From the NCBI GenBank assembly GCA_021404685.1, contig QWHC01000011.1, positions 124,001 through 188,000 of the forward strand: DNA of 64,000 nucleotides, written 5' to 3'. This document shows, piece after piece, positions 7,969-17,354 of the stretch. The notes under the pieces were generated by a model that was given only the letters and a program-made list of their open reading frames with translations, searched no databases and was not told the DNA's origin. This stretch comes from Chloroflexi bacterium CFX4. Its GTDB lineage: Bacteria; Chloroflexota; Anaerolineae; Aggregatilineales; UBA2796. How positions within the stretch are numbered: the first letter of the stretch is position 1; each line of letters opens with the position of its first letter. The translations under genes and the position numbers were made by a program.

Positions 7969-8613
7969 CTAAATGAGTGCGTTTTTAGCGGCGAGTACGA
8001 TTGCCTCAGCGCGTGTTTGGACGTTCATCTTATGCAGGATGTTGGCAATGTGAAATTTGACGGTGGAGGCGCTGATAAAGAGCGCCGCCGCGATCTCATT
8101 ATTGCTGCTGCCTTCTGCCATCAGGCGCAGTACTTCGATCTCACGCTCGGTGAGCGAGAAAGTTTTTGGCGTTGGCGTGCCTGAAGGCGGCGTATGGCGC
8201 AGCACTTCGGTCACCTGCGGCGAAAAAACCTGATTACCGGTCTGCACGGCGCGAATGGTATTGGCAAGATCAGCAGAGAGTGCGCCTTTTAGCACGTAGC
8301 CATCCGCACCGCTGCGTAGCATGGCGTGAATGCTTTCATCATCCTGAAAGCTGGACAGCACCAAAATCTTGATGGTGGGAAAGCGCTGGCGGATGATCTG
8401 CGCCGTCTCGACGCCGCCCAGCACAGGCATCATCACATCCAGCAGGATCAGATCGGGCTGATATTCTTCGCAGAGTTGAACTGCCTCCGCGCCGTTGCTG
8501 CCATGCGCCACCAGCACAATATCCTCGGCGTTGGCAAGCGCAAGGGAGACCATCTCGTGAGCATGGCGATGATCATCAATGAGGATGATACGCGTTGTGG
8601 AATGGTGTTGCAT
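7969..8613 (-). CDS. NarL/LuxR-family response regulator
   Basis: A 214-residue DNA-binding response regulator. Residues 1-125 form a receiver with acidic Asp13/Asp14, phospho-acceptor Asp59 (LILLDVMMP), a switch Ser in VLSSF and Lys in VLKGAL. Residues 150-212 form a LuxR-type HTH (LTEREIEVLRLMAEG, then STVKFHIANILHKM). It probably activates or represses transcription on phosphorylation by a nearby kinase. It lies upstream of the kinase operon in the same direction with 152 bases between, so the pair may be cognate. Its own promoter shows TATAAT at 8657-8662 on the minus strand with a 19-base dyad over the -35 region. Confidence 0.92.
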   Translation of the reverse strand: MQHHSTTRIILIDDHRHAHEMVSLALANAEDIVLVAHGSNGAEAVQLCEEYQPDLILLDVMMPVLGGVETAQIIRQRFPTIKILVLSSFQDDESIHAMLRSGADGYVLKGALSADLANTIRAVQTGNQVFSPQVTEVLRHTPPSGTPTPKTFSLTEREIEVLRLMAEGSSNNEIAAALFISASTVKFHIANILHKMNVQTRAEAIVLAAKNALI

Positions 8614-8656
8614 AACGGGCAGAACTCACGTTTTTGGGTAACTCTCTACAGCCTAA

Positions 8657-8684
8657 ATTATAGTGAAGAATGCGCCGTATTCTT
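8657..8684 (-). promoter_or_regulatory. -10 and overlapping dyad of the LuxR-type regulator gene
   Basis: Minus-strand TATAAT corresponds to 8657-8662, about 44 bases before the start codon. Immediately upstream the arms AAGAAT (8666-8671) and ATTCTT (8679-8684) form a perfect 6-bp inverted repeat with a 7-base spacer. This is where the -35 element would be, and no good -35 hexamer is visible, which suits an activator-dependent or autoregulated promoter. Confidence 0.45.
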
Positions 8685-8777
8685 AAATCTGCATAAAAAA
8701 TTCATAAGGTTTGCGCAGCACAAACAGCGCGAACGAGAGTCGCGCTGCGCTAAGGTGCAGGGAACAAGCTGAAGCGC

Positions 8778-9218
8778 TTAGAGGTTGGTGGGAAGGGTGG
8801 GTTGTGCCGACTTCAGCTTACGCTCGGCAATGATGCGGTCGAGGGTGCGGCGCAGTTCGGGCATAGGCGGCAGCGGCTTATACATCAACGCATCCGCCTG
8901 TGCCTTAGATTTCATCGCCTCTTCTTCGTCAGGGCTAAGGCGGTAGGCGGTGATCAACACGATTGCGACTTTGCTGAGGCGCGGGCTTTGCCGCAGCCGT
9001 GCGCCCACTTCGGGACCGGAAACTTCCGGCAGGCGAATATCAATAATTGCCAATTCGGGCAGGTCGCCCGTTACATTCCCTTTGTCTACATCTTCTACCC
9101 AAGCCACTGCTTCGCCACCATCTACGAAGGCGATGCCCTCAATGCCCCAAATCTCGAACATGGCAAGCAGCACATCGTAAATATCCGGTTCGTCTTCGAC
9201 AACCATCCATGTAGACAA
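8778..9218 (-). CDS. stand-alone receiver protein
   Basis: A receiver-only response regulator of about 146 residues. It has the acidic triad in VVEDEPD, the phospho-acceptor Asp in AIIDIRLPE, a switch Thr in LITAY and Lys in MYKPLP. The start is uncertain. A TTG at 9216-9218 has GAGGGG seven bases upstream and keeps the first beta strand (STWMVVEDE); the GTG at 9231 has no such site and the ATG at 9206 would cut into that strand. It lies downstream of the GAF-GAF kinase in the same direction but 305 bases away, so it has its own promoter. Confidence 0.82.
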   Translation of the reverse strand: MSTWMVVEDEPDIYDVLLAMFEIWGIEGIAFVDGGEAVAWVEDVDKGNVTGDLPELAIIDIRLPEVSGPEVGARLRQSPRLSKVAIVLITAYRLSPDEEEAMKSKAQADALMYKPLPPMPELRRTLDRIIAERKLKSAQPTLPTNL

Positions 9219-9523
9219 AGTAGTTCCCCTCACAGGTTTGGCGGCGCGATTTGAGTCTATATAAGTTTAAGGCGAAATGCGAAAATAGCAAGAGAATACT
9301 TGCTACAGCAGCGCGGAAAAGCCTAGACAGTCGTTCAAAAAAATGCATGGCCAGCCGAACATCTTTGTGGTCTGTGAAGCACGGTTGGCGGCAGTTTCAA
9401 GAGGATTGCCGCTCACCATCGGCCTTCATTCGCCTTTTGCTCTGCGCTCTCAACTTGTGAGGATTATTTTATGTGTAGTGGGTGCAGACAAGGTCATTGG
9501 CTGCACCAGCGTCATGTTACGCC
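9219..9523. other. intergenic region between the receiver and the GAF-GAF kinase
   Basis: No coding frame is convincing here. On the minus strand an AT-rich stretch near 9257-9270 could serve as -10 for the receiver gene. A perfect 6-bp inverted repeat (AGCAAG 9287-9292, CTTGCT 9299-9304) lies just upstream of it. At the other end GGTGCAG (9481-9487) pairs with CTGCACC (9501-9507), 17 bases past the kinase stop. That is a possible transcript end without a U tract. Confidence 0.4.
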
Positions 9524-11311
9524 CTAGCTTTCGGCAGTTCGCACCAATGGCAGCCAAAAGCTGAAGATACTGCCGATGCCCGGCTCGCTGTTTGCCCATA
9601 CCCTGCCGCCGTGCCGTTCGATCACCGTCCGCACAAGGCTTAAGCCTAAGCCCGTGCCAGTAATATGATCGGTGCCAGGCTCACGCGCACGGTAGAAGCT
9701 GCTGAACAGGCGATCTTGCCGCTCTTTGCTGATGCCATAGCCATTATCTTGCACTTCAAAGATCAGGCGGCGCTCTTTGAAGGTTAGCCGCACCTGAATA
9801 AAGCCGCCATCAGGCGTATATTTGATGGCATTGTTGATCAGGTTGCCCACTGCCTGCCGCAATTGTGCGGCACTGCCACGCACAAACAGCACCGTTGGGC
9901 TGATGTGCGCCGTGATGGTGTGCTTTTTCAGCCGCGCAGCACTGCCTTGTGCTTCCACTTCGGCGCTCACCAAGCCGTTAAAGGCGATTTCGTTCCAAAG
10001 CGCTTCCCGTTCGCTCTCCACCTTTTCAAGGGTTAGCAAATCCTCGATCAGCGTTCGCATAGCGCTTGTTGCTTGCTGCACATTCTTGATGTATTTGGTC
10101 TGGTCAGCCGTCAGGCTCTCTTGCGGCATGGAATGCACAAACATATCAAAGTAATTGATTGCCACACTCAGCGGATTGCGTAAATCGTGCGATGCCATGC
10201 GGATCATGTGCGATTTGATCTCTTCCAATTCGCGCACTTCGGCATACAAGCGCGCTTGGCGCAACGCAGAGGCGATCTGGCTGCCCAGCGCCTCTGCCAT
10301 GCCACACTCATCGTCCGTGAAGCGCCGCTCATGGCGTCCTTCCATCGCAAAGGCAACGCCAACAACTTCGATCATGGGTGATTGTGCCGCTGTTGGCGCA
10401 GTTGCCAGCGGGATGATCAATACGGCGCGCACGGCGTGACCTGTCATAAAAGCGCGCAGGGCGTCCGAGATGAGGCGTGATTGCGCGGAATAGCCTGCAC
10501 TGCGCTGAGTCTCGATAGCGTGGCGCACTTCGGGCAGGTTCTCTAGGTTGAAGGTGCTGCCAATGCGCGGCAGGGTATCGGTTGTGTGGCGCGCTGTTGG
10601 CAGCCGATAGGCGTGCGCGAACTCCAATTCGCCATGCAGGCTGCGATAATCCGCCATCACGACGCTTGAAACGCGCAGTGTGGTCGCCAAGGACTGCGCG
10701 GCAATCGCCAGCACTTGAGCTTTTTCCAAGCTGGTGGAGATCATGCGGCTGGCAGTGTAGAGCGACGCCATCTCATCCGCCTGATGGGCTGCTTCGCGGT
10801 AAAGGCGCGCATGGTCTAGGGCGATGGCGGCACGTTGGGCAAGGCGCTGCACAAAAGCGACATCCGTTGGGCTGAATGTGTTGGGCATCTCGCCTTCCAG
10901 CCAGATCACACCGATCACCTTGCCGCGCAGTTCAATCGGCATGGCAACGACGGATTGCGTTTCTTCAAGCACATACTCTGCGCGATGATCAGGATCAGCG
11001 GCAAGGTCTGTAACATGCTGGGCTTGATGGGTGCGTGCGGCGCGCCCGACGATGCCGCGTTCAAGCGTCCAAACCTGATCGCGCACATCCGCGTAAGGAT
11101 ACCCAAGCGCCGCCAGCGGTCTGAGGGCGCTTTCTTCTTCGCCAACGGTGATAAACATGCCCGCGGCGGCACCGGTGCGCCGTAACGCCCAATCCATAGT
11201 AAGCATCAACACATTGTCAAAGTCTAAGGTTGCGCCCAGCTCTTTATCAACGTGCTGAAGCATTTTCAATTCTTCGAGTTGTTCTGCCAAGTTTTCGATT
11301 AGGTCAGACAC
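9524..11311 (-). CDS. soluble GAF-GAF sensor histidine kinase
   Basis: A 595-residue cytosolic histidine kinase without membrane segments. GAF-type domains span about residues 20-170 and 180-352, each followed by a coiled linker. The phospho-acceptor is His375 in RMASHDLRNPLS. The ATPase domain has Asn493/Asn494 (NLINNAIKYTP), DNGYGIS and GTGLGLSL. The start is GTG at 11309-11311 with TAGGAG seven bases upstream. It overlaps the end of the upstream hydrolase gene by eight bases, so the two are translated together. No partner receiver is in the operon; the stand-alone receiver at 8778 is the nearest candidate. Confidence 0.9.
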   Translation of the reverse strand: MSDLIENLAEQLEELKMLQHVDKELGATLDFDNVLMLTMDWALRRTGAAAGMFITVGEEESALRPLAALGYPYADVRDQVWTLERGIVGRAARTHQAQHVTDLAADPDHRAEYVLEETQSVVAMPIELRGKVIGVIWLEGEMPNTFSPTDVAFVQRLAQRAAIALDHARLYREAAHQADEMASLYTASRMISTSLEKAQVLAIAAQSLATTLRVSSVVMADYRSLHGELEFAHAYRLPTARHTTDTLPRIGSTFNLENLPEVRHAIETQRSAGYSAQSRLISDALRAFMTGHAVRAVLIIPLATAPTAAQSPMIEVVGVAFAMEGRHERRFTDDECGMAEALGSQIASALRQARLYAEVRELEEIKSHMIRMASHDLRNPLSVAINYFDMFVHSMPQESLTADQTKYIKNVQQATSAMRTLIEDLLTLEKVESEREALWNEIAFNGLVSAEVEAQGSAARLKKHTITAHISPTVLFVRGSAAQLRQAVGNLINNAIKYTPDGGFIQVRLTFKERRLIFEVQDNGYGISKERQDRLFSSFYRAREPGTDHITGTGLGLSLVRTVIERHGGRVWANSEPGIGSIFSFWLPLVRTAES

Positions 11312-12167
11312 TTTCGACTCCTAGAAAGCGTAGGATCGCCGCATCACGCGCAGCGTGTGGCATGGTGACAATGGTGGTATGCCCTGCCTCTGGCACGTTA
11401 AGAAGCTCTGCCTGTGGCATTCCTGCTTGCATCAGGGCAAGCGCTTCCTCAGTCAGCACGGGATCATCCGCGCTGAAAATGCCCATGCCTGCCCGCACAA
11501 TCAGGACGGGGCAACGCACCTGTGCGTAACAATCGGGCAGTTGCTGCCACTGTGCCACCGCCGCCGGGCTGCGCTCCGCATCCAGCACATAGCGCGCCAT
11601 CTGCCGAATGTAGCTGCCATCTGCCTGTTTGCGAAGGTTGCTCCGCAGCAGCAGGTCAAGTTCTTCAGTGTAGGGTTGGTAAAGCGGCTGATTCTTATAG
11701 CGATCAATATAGGCATCCAGGGATGGGTAGCGGTAGGGCATACTGTCGTAATAGGCGTTCAGGCGCTGTAGTTCTTCGGGATTGGGCGGTGCGCCACCAT
11801 CTATCAGCACAAGGCTGCTGACGCGCTCTGGGTGCTGCGCCGCAAAGAAGACGCCGAGCATGGCGCCGAACGAATGCCCAACTAGGGTACACTGGCTGAT
11901 GTTAAGCCGATCTAGGGTAGCGGCAAGCTCCAATAAATGGATAGCCATCCCGTATTCGCCAAAGGGCATATCGCTGCCGCCGCGCCCGCGCAAATCAGGT
12001 GCGATCAGCCGCCGCCGCCCGTTGAGCAGGCGCGCCAACCGCAGTGCCTCAATACCGTTGGCGGTGATGTGGTGTAAAAAGACCACAGTGGGTTGTTCAC
12101 CCTGCCAATCGCGCACCAACATGCGAATGCGATATGCCATAACACGGTAAGTGAGATGTGCGCTCAT
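11304..12167 (-). CDS. alpha/beta hydrolase coupled to a histidine kinase gene
   Basis: A 287-residue alpha/beta-hydrolase-fold protein. The nucleophile is Ser99 in VGHSFG, the likely acid is Asp234 or Asp235 (SADDPV) and the catalytic His is His263 (PEAGHTT). The oxyanion region has the FLHHITANG pattern. It most likely hydrolyses a small ester, lactone or related substrate in the cytosol; there is no signal peptide. The ATG at 12167 has GAGG six bases upstream. The gene overlaps the following kinase gene by eight bases, so a link between its substrate and the signal sensed by the kinase is possible but unproven. Confidence 0.85.
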   Translation of the reverse strand: MSAHLTYRVMAYRIRMLVRDWQGEQPTVVFLHHITANGIEALRLARLLNGRRRLIAPDLRGRGGSDMPFGEYGMAIHLLELAATLDRLNISQCTLVGHSFGAMLGVFFAAQHPERVSSLVLIDGGAPPNPEELQRLNAYYDSMPYRYPSLDAYIDRYKNQPLYQPYTEELDLLLRSNLRKQADGSYIRQMARYVLDAERSPAAVAQWQQLPDCYAQVRCPVLIVRAGMGIFSADDPVLTEEALALMQAGMPQAELLNVPEAGHTTIVTMPHAARDAAILRFLGVESV

Positions 12168-12197
12168 CCATACCTCGTTTCACCGATTAAACACAAA

Positions 12198-12235
12198 ACG
12201 AGGGCGTGTTGCTTGAAAAGCCCAGACGCCCTCGT
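12198..12235 (-). terminator. intrinsic terminator after the ABC ATPase gene
   Basis: The arms ACGAGGGCGT (12198-12207) and ACGCCCTCGT (12226-12235) form a 10-bp perfect stem with an 18-base loop. On the minus strand the stem is followed by TTTTGTGTTT. It separates the ABC ATPase gene from the hydrolase gene. Confidence 0.75.
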
Positions 12236-12267
12236 TCTGTTATGAAGATGCAGCGATGCAGTGCGCT

Positions 12268-13371
<1,104 letters not shown>

Positions 13372-13579
13372 CGAAACCTCCAATAGTCTTATATAGGCGT
13401 TAGACCGAGCCAAACGATATTTGCAATGCGCTCGGCAGCGAGATAAAGCGCTTTTGGCAGTATTATGTCACCCTTTGCCAAGTTGCACAACAAATTGCTA
13501 GGCGAGTTTTGCCATTTTGCCCAATCTGCTGCGCTCGCTTGGTCAATTTGCTAATTGGTTGGCGCAGGGCGCTGTTTGG

Positions 13580-13906
13580 CTACATGCCAAACCAGCCCAT
13601 CAGCTTCATGACCATGCCCATGTTGCGCTCAACCTTCACCTTGCCAGACATAAACGCCATCATCGGGTTGAGTTCGCCGCCCATGATCTTCATCAGGTCA
13701 GCCGCTTCGGCGCGCAAAATGGCATCTGCTTCAGAGGGCGGTGTGCCTTCGCCAACGTTCAAGGCGCCATCGTTCACCTGAAGCCAGAACGAGCCGCCGC
13801 CTTCGCCGCCTAGCTCAAAGGCGATCAGCGCCTTATCGCCACGTGCCTTATCAGGGTTAAAACGCTCTTGCAGCTTTTCAAACATATCGGTGATGCTGGT
13901 AAACAT
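13580..13906 (-). CDS. SCP2 sterol-binding-domain protein
   Basis: A 108-residue single-domain protein with the SCP2 (sterol carrier protein 2) pattern: DKALIAFELGGEGGGSFWLQV, then AILRAEAADLMKIMGGELNPMMAFMSGKVKVERNM. Bacterial SCP2 domains bind lipids or acyl chains in a hydrophobic tunnel. It is soluble with no signal sequence. A strong AAGGAAG ribosome binding site precedes the ATG at 13906, and a TATACT -10 lies about 43 bases upstream. It is a monocistronic gene with no functional context. Confidence 0.88.
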   Translation of the reverse strand: MFTSITDMFEKLQERFNPDKARGDKALIAFELGGEGGGSFWLQVNDGALNVGEGTPPSEADAILRAEAADLMKIMGGELNPMMAFMSGKVKVERNMGMVMKLMGWFGM

Positions 13907-13948
13907 TCGGCTTTACTTCCTTTTCAAGTACGGTTGCGTTGTGTGGTG

Positions 13949-13954
13949 AGTATA
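13949..13954 (-). promoter_or_regulatory. -10 of the SCP2 gene
   Basis: Minus-strand TATACT in the context GGCTATACTCACC, 42 bases before the start codon. It shares the GCTATACT core with other promoters here. Confidence 0.4.
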
Positions 13955-14017
13955 GCCTGTTTGGAGGAAAAGTGCCGAAAAACAATTTGGGCGCAGTGTG
14001 CTGCGCCCAAGCGTGCC

Positions 14018-14437
14018 TTAGTGTGCCGCTAAGCTATAGGGTGAAAGCAAGTCTTCGATGTCGCCCTCGCTCAGTTCAAAGGCGTTCTTCATTTGATATA
14101 AAATTTCGGTGTGCTGCCGCTGCAAGCAGTTTTCAACTGCGGCGGCTGAGAGCGCTAGGGCGATTGCCTCTTTGTGCTGTGCATGGGTTGGCAAGCAGCG
14201 TGTGATATTGGCTAAACGCGCCGCTATGCCTTTCTCCTGAATGATCTGTGTGCGATCTTGCAGGTAGGCGATCATCTCTTGTGGCGAAAAATGGCTCAAT
14301 TTCGGGTACGCGCAGAGTTGCGCGATGCGCTCCGCAGACAGCCAATCGCTGGGCGAGGTGAACATTGCCACAATCTCGATATAGGAACGCAGCATACAAT
14401 CTAGGTGGTTCATAATATCCAACCATTGTAGGTTCAT
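14018..14437 (-). CDS. small helical protein, possibly TerB-like
   Basis: A 139-residue soluble, mostly helical protein of unknown function. The ATG at 14437 has AAAGGGA six bases upstream. The C-terminal half (residues 85-135: KEAIALALSAAA, then ILYQMKNAFELSEGDIEDLL) has the spacing of the TerB/DjlA-like helical fold, but no acidic DG metal motif is visible. The TerB assignment is therefore weak. It is transcribed divergently from the STAND ATPase gene with 180 bases between, and is the outermost gene of the accessory region at 14-19 kb. Confidence 0.55.
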   Translation of the reverse strand: MNLQWLDIMNHLDCMLRSYIEIVAMFTSPSDWLSAERIAQLCAYPKLSHFSPQEMIAYLQDRTQIIQEKGIAARLANITRCLPTHAQHKEAIALALSAAAVENCLQRQHTEILYQMKNAFELSEGDIEDLLSPYSLAAH

Positions 14438-14617
14438 GGGCTTTCCCTTTCTCGGCAATCCCTAATCCTCAGCCTAAGCCTACAAGCACTCGGTTAGTTC
14501 TGGCAATACGTAGTAGTCCCCAAAAATGCCACTTTTTGGCGCACACATTCGGTTGCAAAATATACAAGAGATGTTTATGGTAGCCTGTGGAAGGTTAGTT
14601 ATGAGAAGGATTGCACC

Positions 14618-16078
14618 GTGACCAGCGTAAGTGATCAACAGCCCAACGAAGCATGGACGTTCATTGATTGGTGTGAAGCCACTGCCTTTTACCACCCCGA
14701 TCAGAGCATCGCGCACCATCACCGCCTCTTTCAGGAAGCCACCGCGTCCCTTGATCAGAGACTTGCCTTTGAGATCAGCAGCGATAAATTTGGCAAATGG
14801 CTGCGCGGCGAGCCGATTAATCTGCGTGCTGATGCGCTGTGTGCCATTGGCGTGCTGCGCCAGTTTGCCCGCACCAAAAATCGCTTGGTGCTGAACGGCA
14901 TCAACTTGGTGAATCATGCACGCCTGTTCTTGCGCTCGACAGCCGTCTGCGCGCAGCCCTTTGCCGAGCTGACGCCTGAAGAAGTTGACCAGTTGCAAAT
15001 AGACTCAGTCTTTTACGCCAGCACAGACATGAGTGAAACGCTCAGCGAACTGTATCAGCGCGTTTTCCCAAGCCCATCGCAGCGTATTTGGGGGCGCGAT
15101 CACGATATGAGCCAACTGCTGACCATGCTCAGTGATCGGCAGCACCCAATTGTGTGCATCAGCGGCACGGCGGGCGATGGCAAGACCAACCTTGCCTGGT
15201 GGGCGATGCGTCGGGCGGTGGAGGAAGGCTTGTTCACGCACTTTGACTGGGTGACCGACCGCAGCATGTATGTGGATAGCAACGGCGAACCACGCCCAAC
15301 CGGCTTGCCCGCCCTACACACCGACTCGATCTTCAACAGCATGATCAAACACTTTAGCTGGGATGAATTAAAGCTGCGTGCTACCAACATTGCCAGCCAA
15401 TGCGCTCAGCGCTTCCGCGAAGGGCATTATTGTTTAGTGCTGGATAACATGGAAACGCAAGGGCAGTTGGAACATTTCCTCAGAGCGCTCAGCGTGTTGG
15501 TGCATCCCAAAGTGCCGCGCACCAGCCGCATTCTGATCACCTCTCGCGTCGAATATCCAACCATGAACGTTAAATTTATGCCGATCAAAGGGCTTGCTTT
15601 AGAATCAGTTATAGCGTACATTAAATATGTAGAGAAAAGTCAGAACAACGTCCGTTTAACCGACAATGAGCGCCAGTTGCTGGCAAAGGCCACCGATGGC
15701 AATCCGTTGTTCATTCAAATCGCCATTGCACGCTATGCACGCGCCCAGACACATCAAGATATGCGGGAGTTGATCGCGCATATACAGAAAGGCGATAGAT
15801 TCTATAAAGCCTTTCAAAACCTGTTCGGCGGCTTGTACGATGCACTCAGCGCCGCCGCGCAGCAAATTGCACTGGATGCGGCAATCTACTCTGAGAAAAT
15901 TACTCAAGAGGATTTGCTGAGCGACGCCGCCATGCATACCGAAGATGAGGACACCTTTGAGCAGGCACTTGCCGAGTTGGTTGATCAGCGCGTGCTGGTG
16001 GCAAGCAACGTGCGCGGCCAATACACCATGCACCCGCTTATCCGCGCCTATCTGACTCGTGTGAAAAGCACATCATGA
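14618..16078 (+). CDS. STAND-class (NB-ARC-like) ATPase
   Basis: A 486-residue signal-transduction ATPase. Residues 45-110 form a small helical domain with a possible HTH-like segment (DKFGKWLRGEP). The STAND module begins at RIWGRDHDM (156). It has Walker A GTAGDGKT (183-190), Walker B CLVLDN (272-277), the sensor RILITSR (304-310) and the GNPL motif (361-364). A winged-helix part ends with MHPLIRAYL near 470, in the place of the NB-ARC MHD motif. STAND proteins oligomerise on ligand sensing. The sensor repeats normally fused to the C-terminus are here in the next gene, which overlaps by ATGA. The start is GTG with AGAAGGA seven bases upstream. It could be a regulator or an anti-phage sensor. 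Confidence 0.82.
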   Translation: MTSVSDQQPNEAWTFIDWCEATAFYHPDQSIAHHHRLFQEATASLDQRLAFEISSDKFGKWLRGEPINLRADALCAIGVLRQFARTKNRLVLNGINLVNHARLFLRSTAVCAQPFAELTPEEVDQLQIDSVFYASTDMSETLSELYQRVFPSPSQRIWGRDHDMSQLLTMLSDRQHPIVCISGTAGDGKTNLAWWAMRRAVEEGLFTHFDWVTDRSMYVDSNGEPRPTGLPALHTDSIFNSMIKHFSWDELKLRATNIASQCAQRFREGHYCLVLDNMETQGQLEHFLRALSVLVHPKVPRTSRILITSRVEYPTMNVKFMPIKGLALESVIAYIKYVEKSQNNVRLTDNERQLLAKATDGNPLFIQIAIARYARAQTHQDMRELIAHIQKGDRFYKAFQNLFGGLYDALSAAAQQIALDAAIYSEKITQEDLLSDAAMHTEDEDTFEQALAELVDQRVLVASNVRGQYTMHPLIRAYLTRVKSTS

Positions 16079-17319
16079 ACCGAGACGAGGCATTTCGCCG
16101 CGCTGCCCACACCTGGCGCGAATTACAGCAGGCACATCACATGATGTGCCATGCTGAATTTATGCCTGCCGTCAAGGTTTATCGGCGCGTTTTGAAGAAA
16201 CTTCGCACCTACCTCGATGATCCCGACGCCTACCCTGAATGGCACACCATCTCGGATAGCGAAGCACAGCCTTCCCGCAACTGGTTATGCGTCTACCTCT
16301 CCGAATTCTACCAACACGCCTACGGCTGGAATGGCTGGCGCTGGCTTGCCAAGCCGATTTTGCATGACCCGACGCTCGATTCGCTTTCCCTGCGTGCGTG
16401 GTCGCGCTTTCAGAGCGCAGTGGCGTGGTCTAACTTTCGCTATACCACACTTCGGCACATTGAACGGACGCAGAAAGCAGCACTTGGGCGCCTGGCAGGG
16501 CATACCATGCTCTTTGAAGAAGCACTGCATCACCTCGTGTTGACGTATGTTTATCAGCTTAACTTTCATAAAAAGCGCGCCTATCACCATGCGAAAGAGG
16601 CATTAGCGCGCCTTAGCTTTGAGACAGCGCCATTTTATAGATTCCGCGCCTTAGTGCTGTACAACAACACCTATCGCGTTTTCGCAAATTTTGCAGAGGC
16701 ATTGAACCCACTACACGAGATGGATCACTATGCCCAAAAGCTGGGCGTCAGCCAAACGCCGCTTGACCCTGCTTTCATGTTTGGCTGGTCATATATAGGT
16801 AGGGGTGACTTTGCACAAGCACGCGCCAGTTTTGAGCGTGCCATGCACAACGCCGAAGCCTGCGGAATGTTTTATGAGCAAGGGCGCGCACTGTTCAGCT
16901 TGGGAAACATTGTGATGCTGCATGACCCATATGCGGCTGAGAAGTTTGTGCGTAAAGCCATCGAAGTCTATTTTGATAATGATCACGGTGAGCTGAACCG
17001 TTTGCAAGCGTTTGGGCAAGGCTCGGCGGCGCCGCATATGATAGCGCTGTGCCTGACGTATTTGGCAGAGGCGCTCAAAGCGCAAGGTAAGCGAGCTACA
17101 GCGCTCAGCCATGTGCGCGAAGCAATTGCCATTCAGTCCCGCGTAGATGATCCGGGTCCGTTGTACGATTTGCTTTTGTTTGTGGTGATCGGCAGCCTTC
17201 GCCTGATGCGCTTGCACCACACGCTGTATTATGGCGTGTGGTTGCTGTGGCTGCATATGCGTTATCCGGGACTGTTTCGGCATACGGGCGAAATTATCTT
17301 GGGGTACCTTCGGCGGTAG
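16075..17319 (+). CDS. TPR-like helical protein paired with the STAND ATPase
   Basis: A 414-residue all-helical protein with TPR-type repeats, clearest at residues 240-300 (GRGDFAQARASFERAM, then AEKFVRKAIEVY) and 335-365 (LAEALKAQGKRATALSHVREAI). The first 180 residues are divergent helices rich in Trp, His and Tyr. It overlaps the STAND gene by four bases (ATGA), so the pair is translated in a coupled way. In many STAND proteins the TPR array is the C-terminal sensor of the same chain, so this gene may be a detached sensor for the ATPase; that is inference. There is no recognisable effector domain. Confidence 0.72.
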   Translation: MNRDEAFRRAAHTWRELQQAHHMMCHAEFMPAVKVYRRVLKKLRTYLDDPDAYPEWHTISDSEAQPSRNWLCVYLSEFYQHAYGWNGWRWLAKPILHDPTLDSLSLRAWSRFQSAVAWSNFRYTTLRHIERTQKAALGRLAGHTMLFEEALHHLVLTYVYQLNFHKKRAYHHAKEALARLSFETAPFYRFRALVLYNNTYRVFANFAEALNPLHEMDHYAQKLGVSQTPLDPAFMFGWSYIGRGDFAQARASFERAMHNAEACGMFYEQGRALFSLGNIVMLHDPYAAEKFVRKAIEVYFDNDHGELNRLQAFGQGSAAPHMIALCLTYLAEALKAQGKRATALSHVREAIAIQSRVDDPGPLYDLLLFVVIGSLRLMRLHHTLYYGVWLLWLHMRYPGLFRHTGEIILGYLRR

Positions 17320-17354
17320 GCGCTGGGCTGTGCTATAGATGTAGCGGAACAGAC

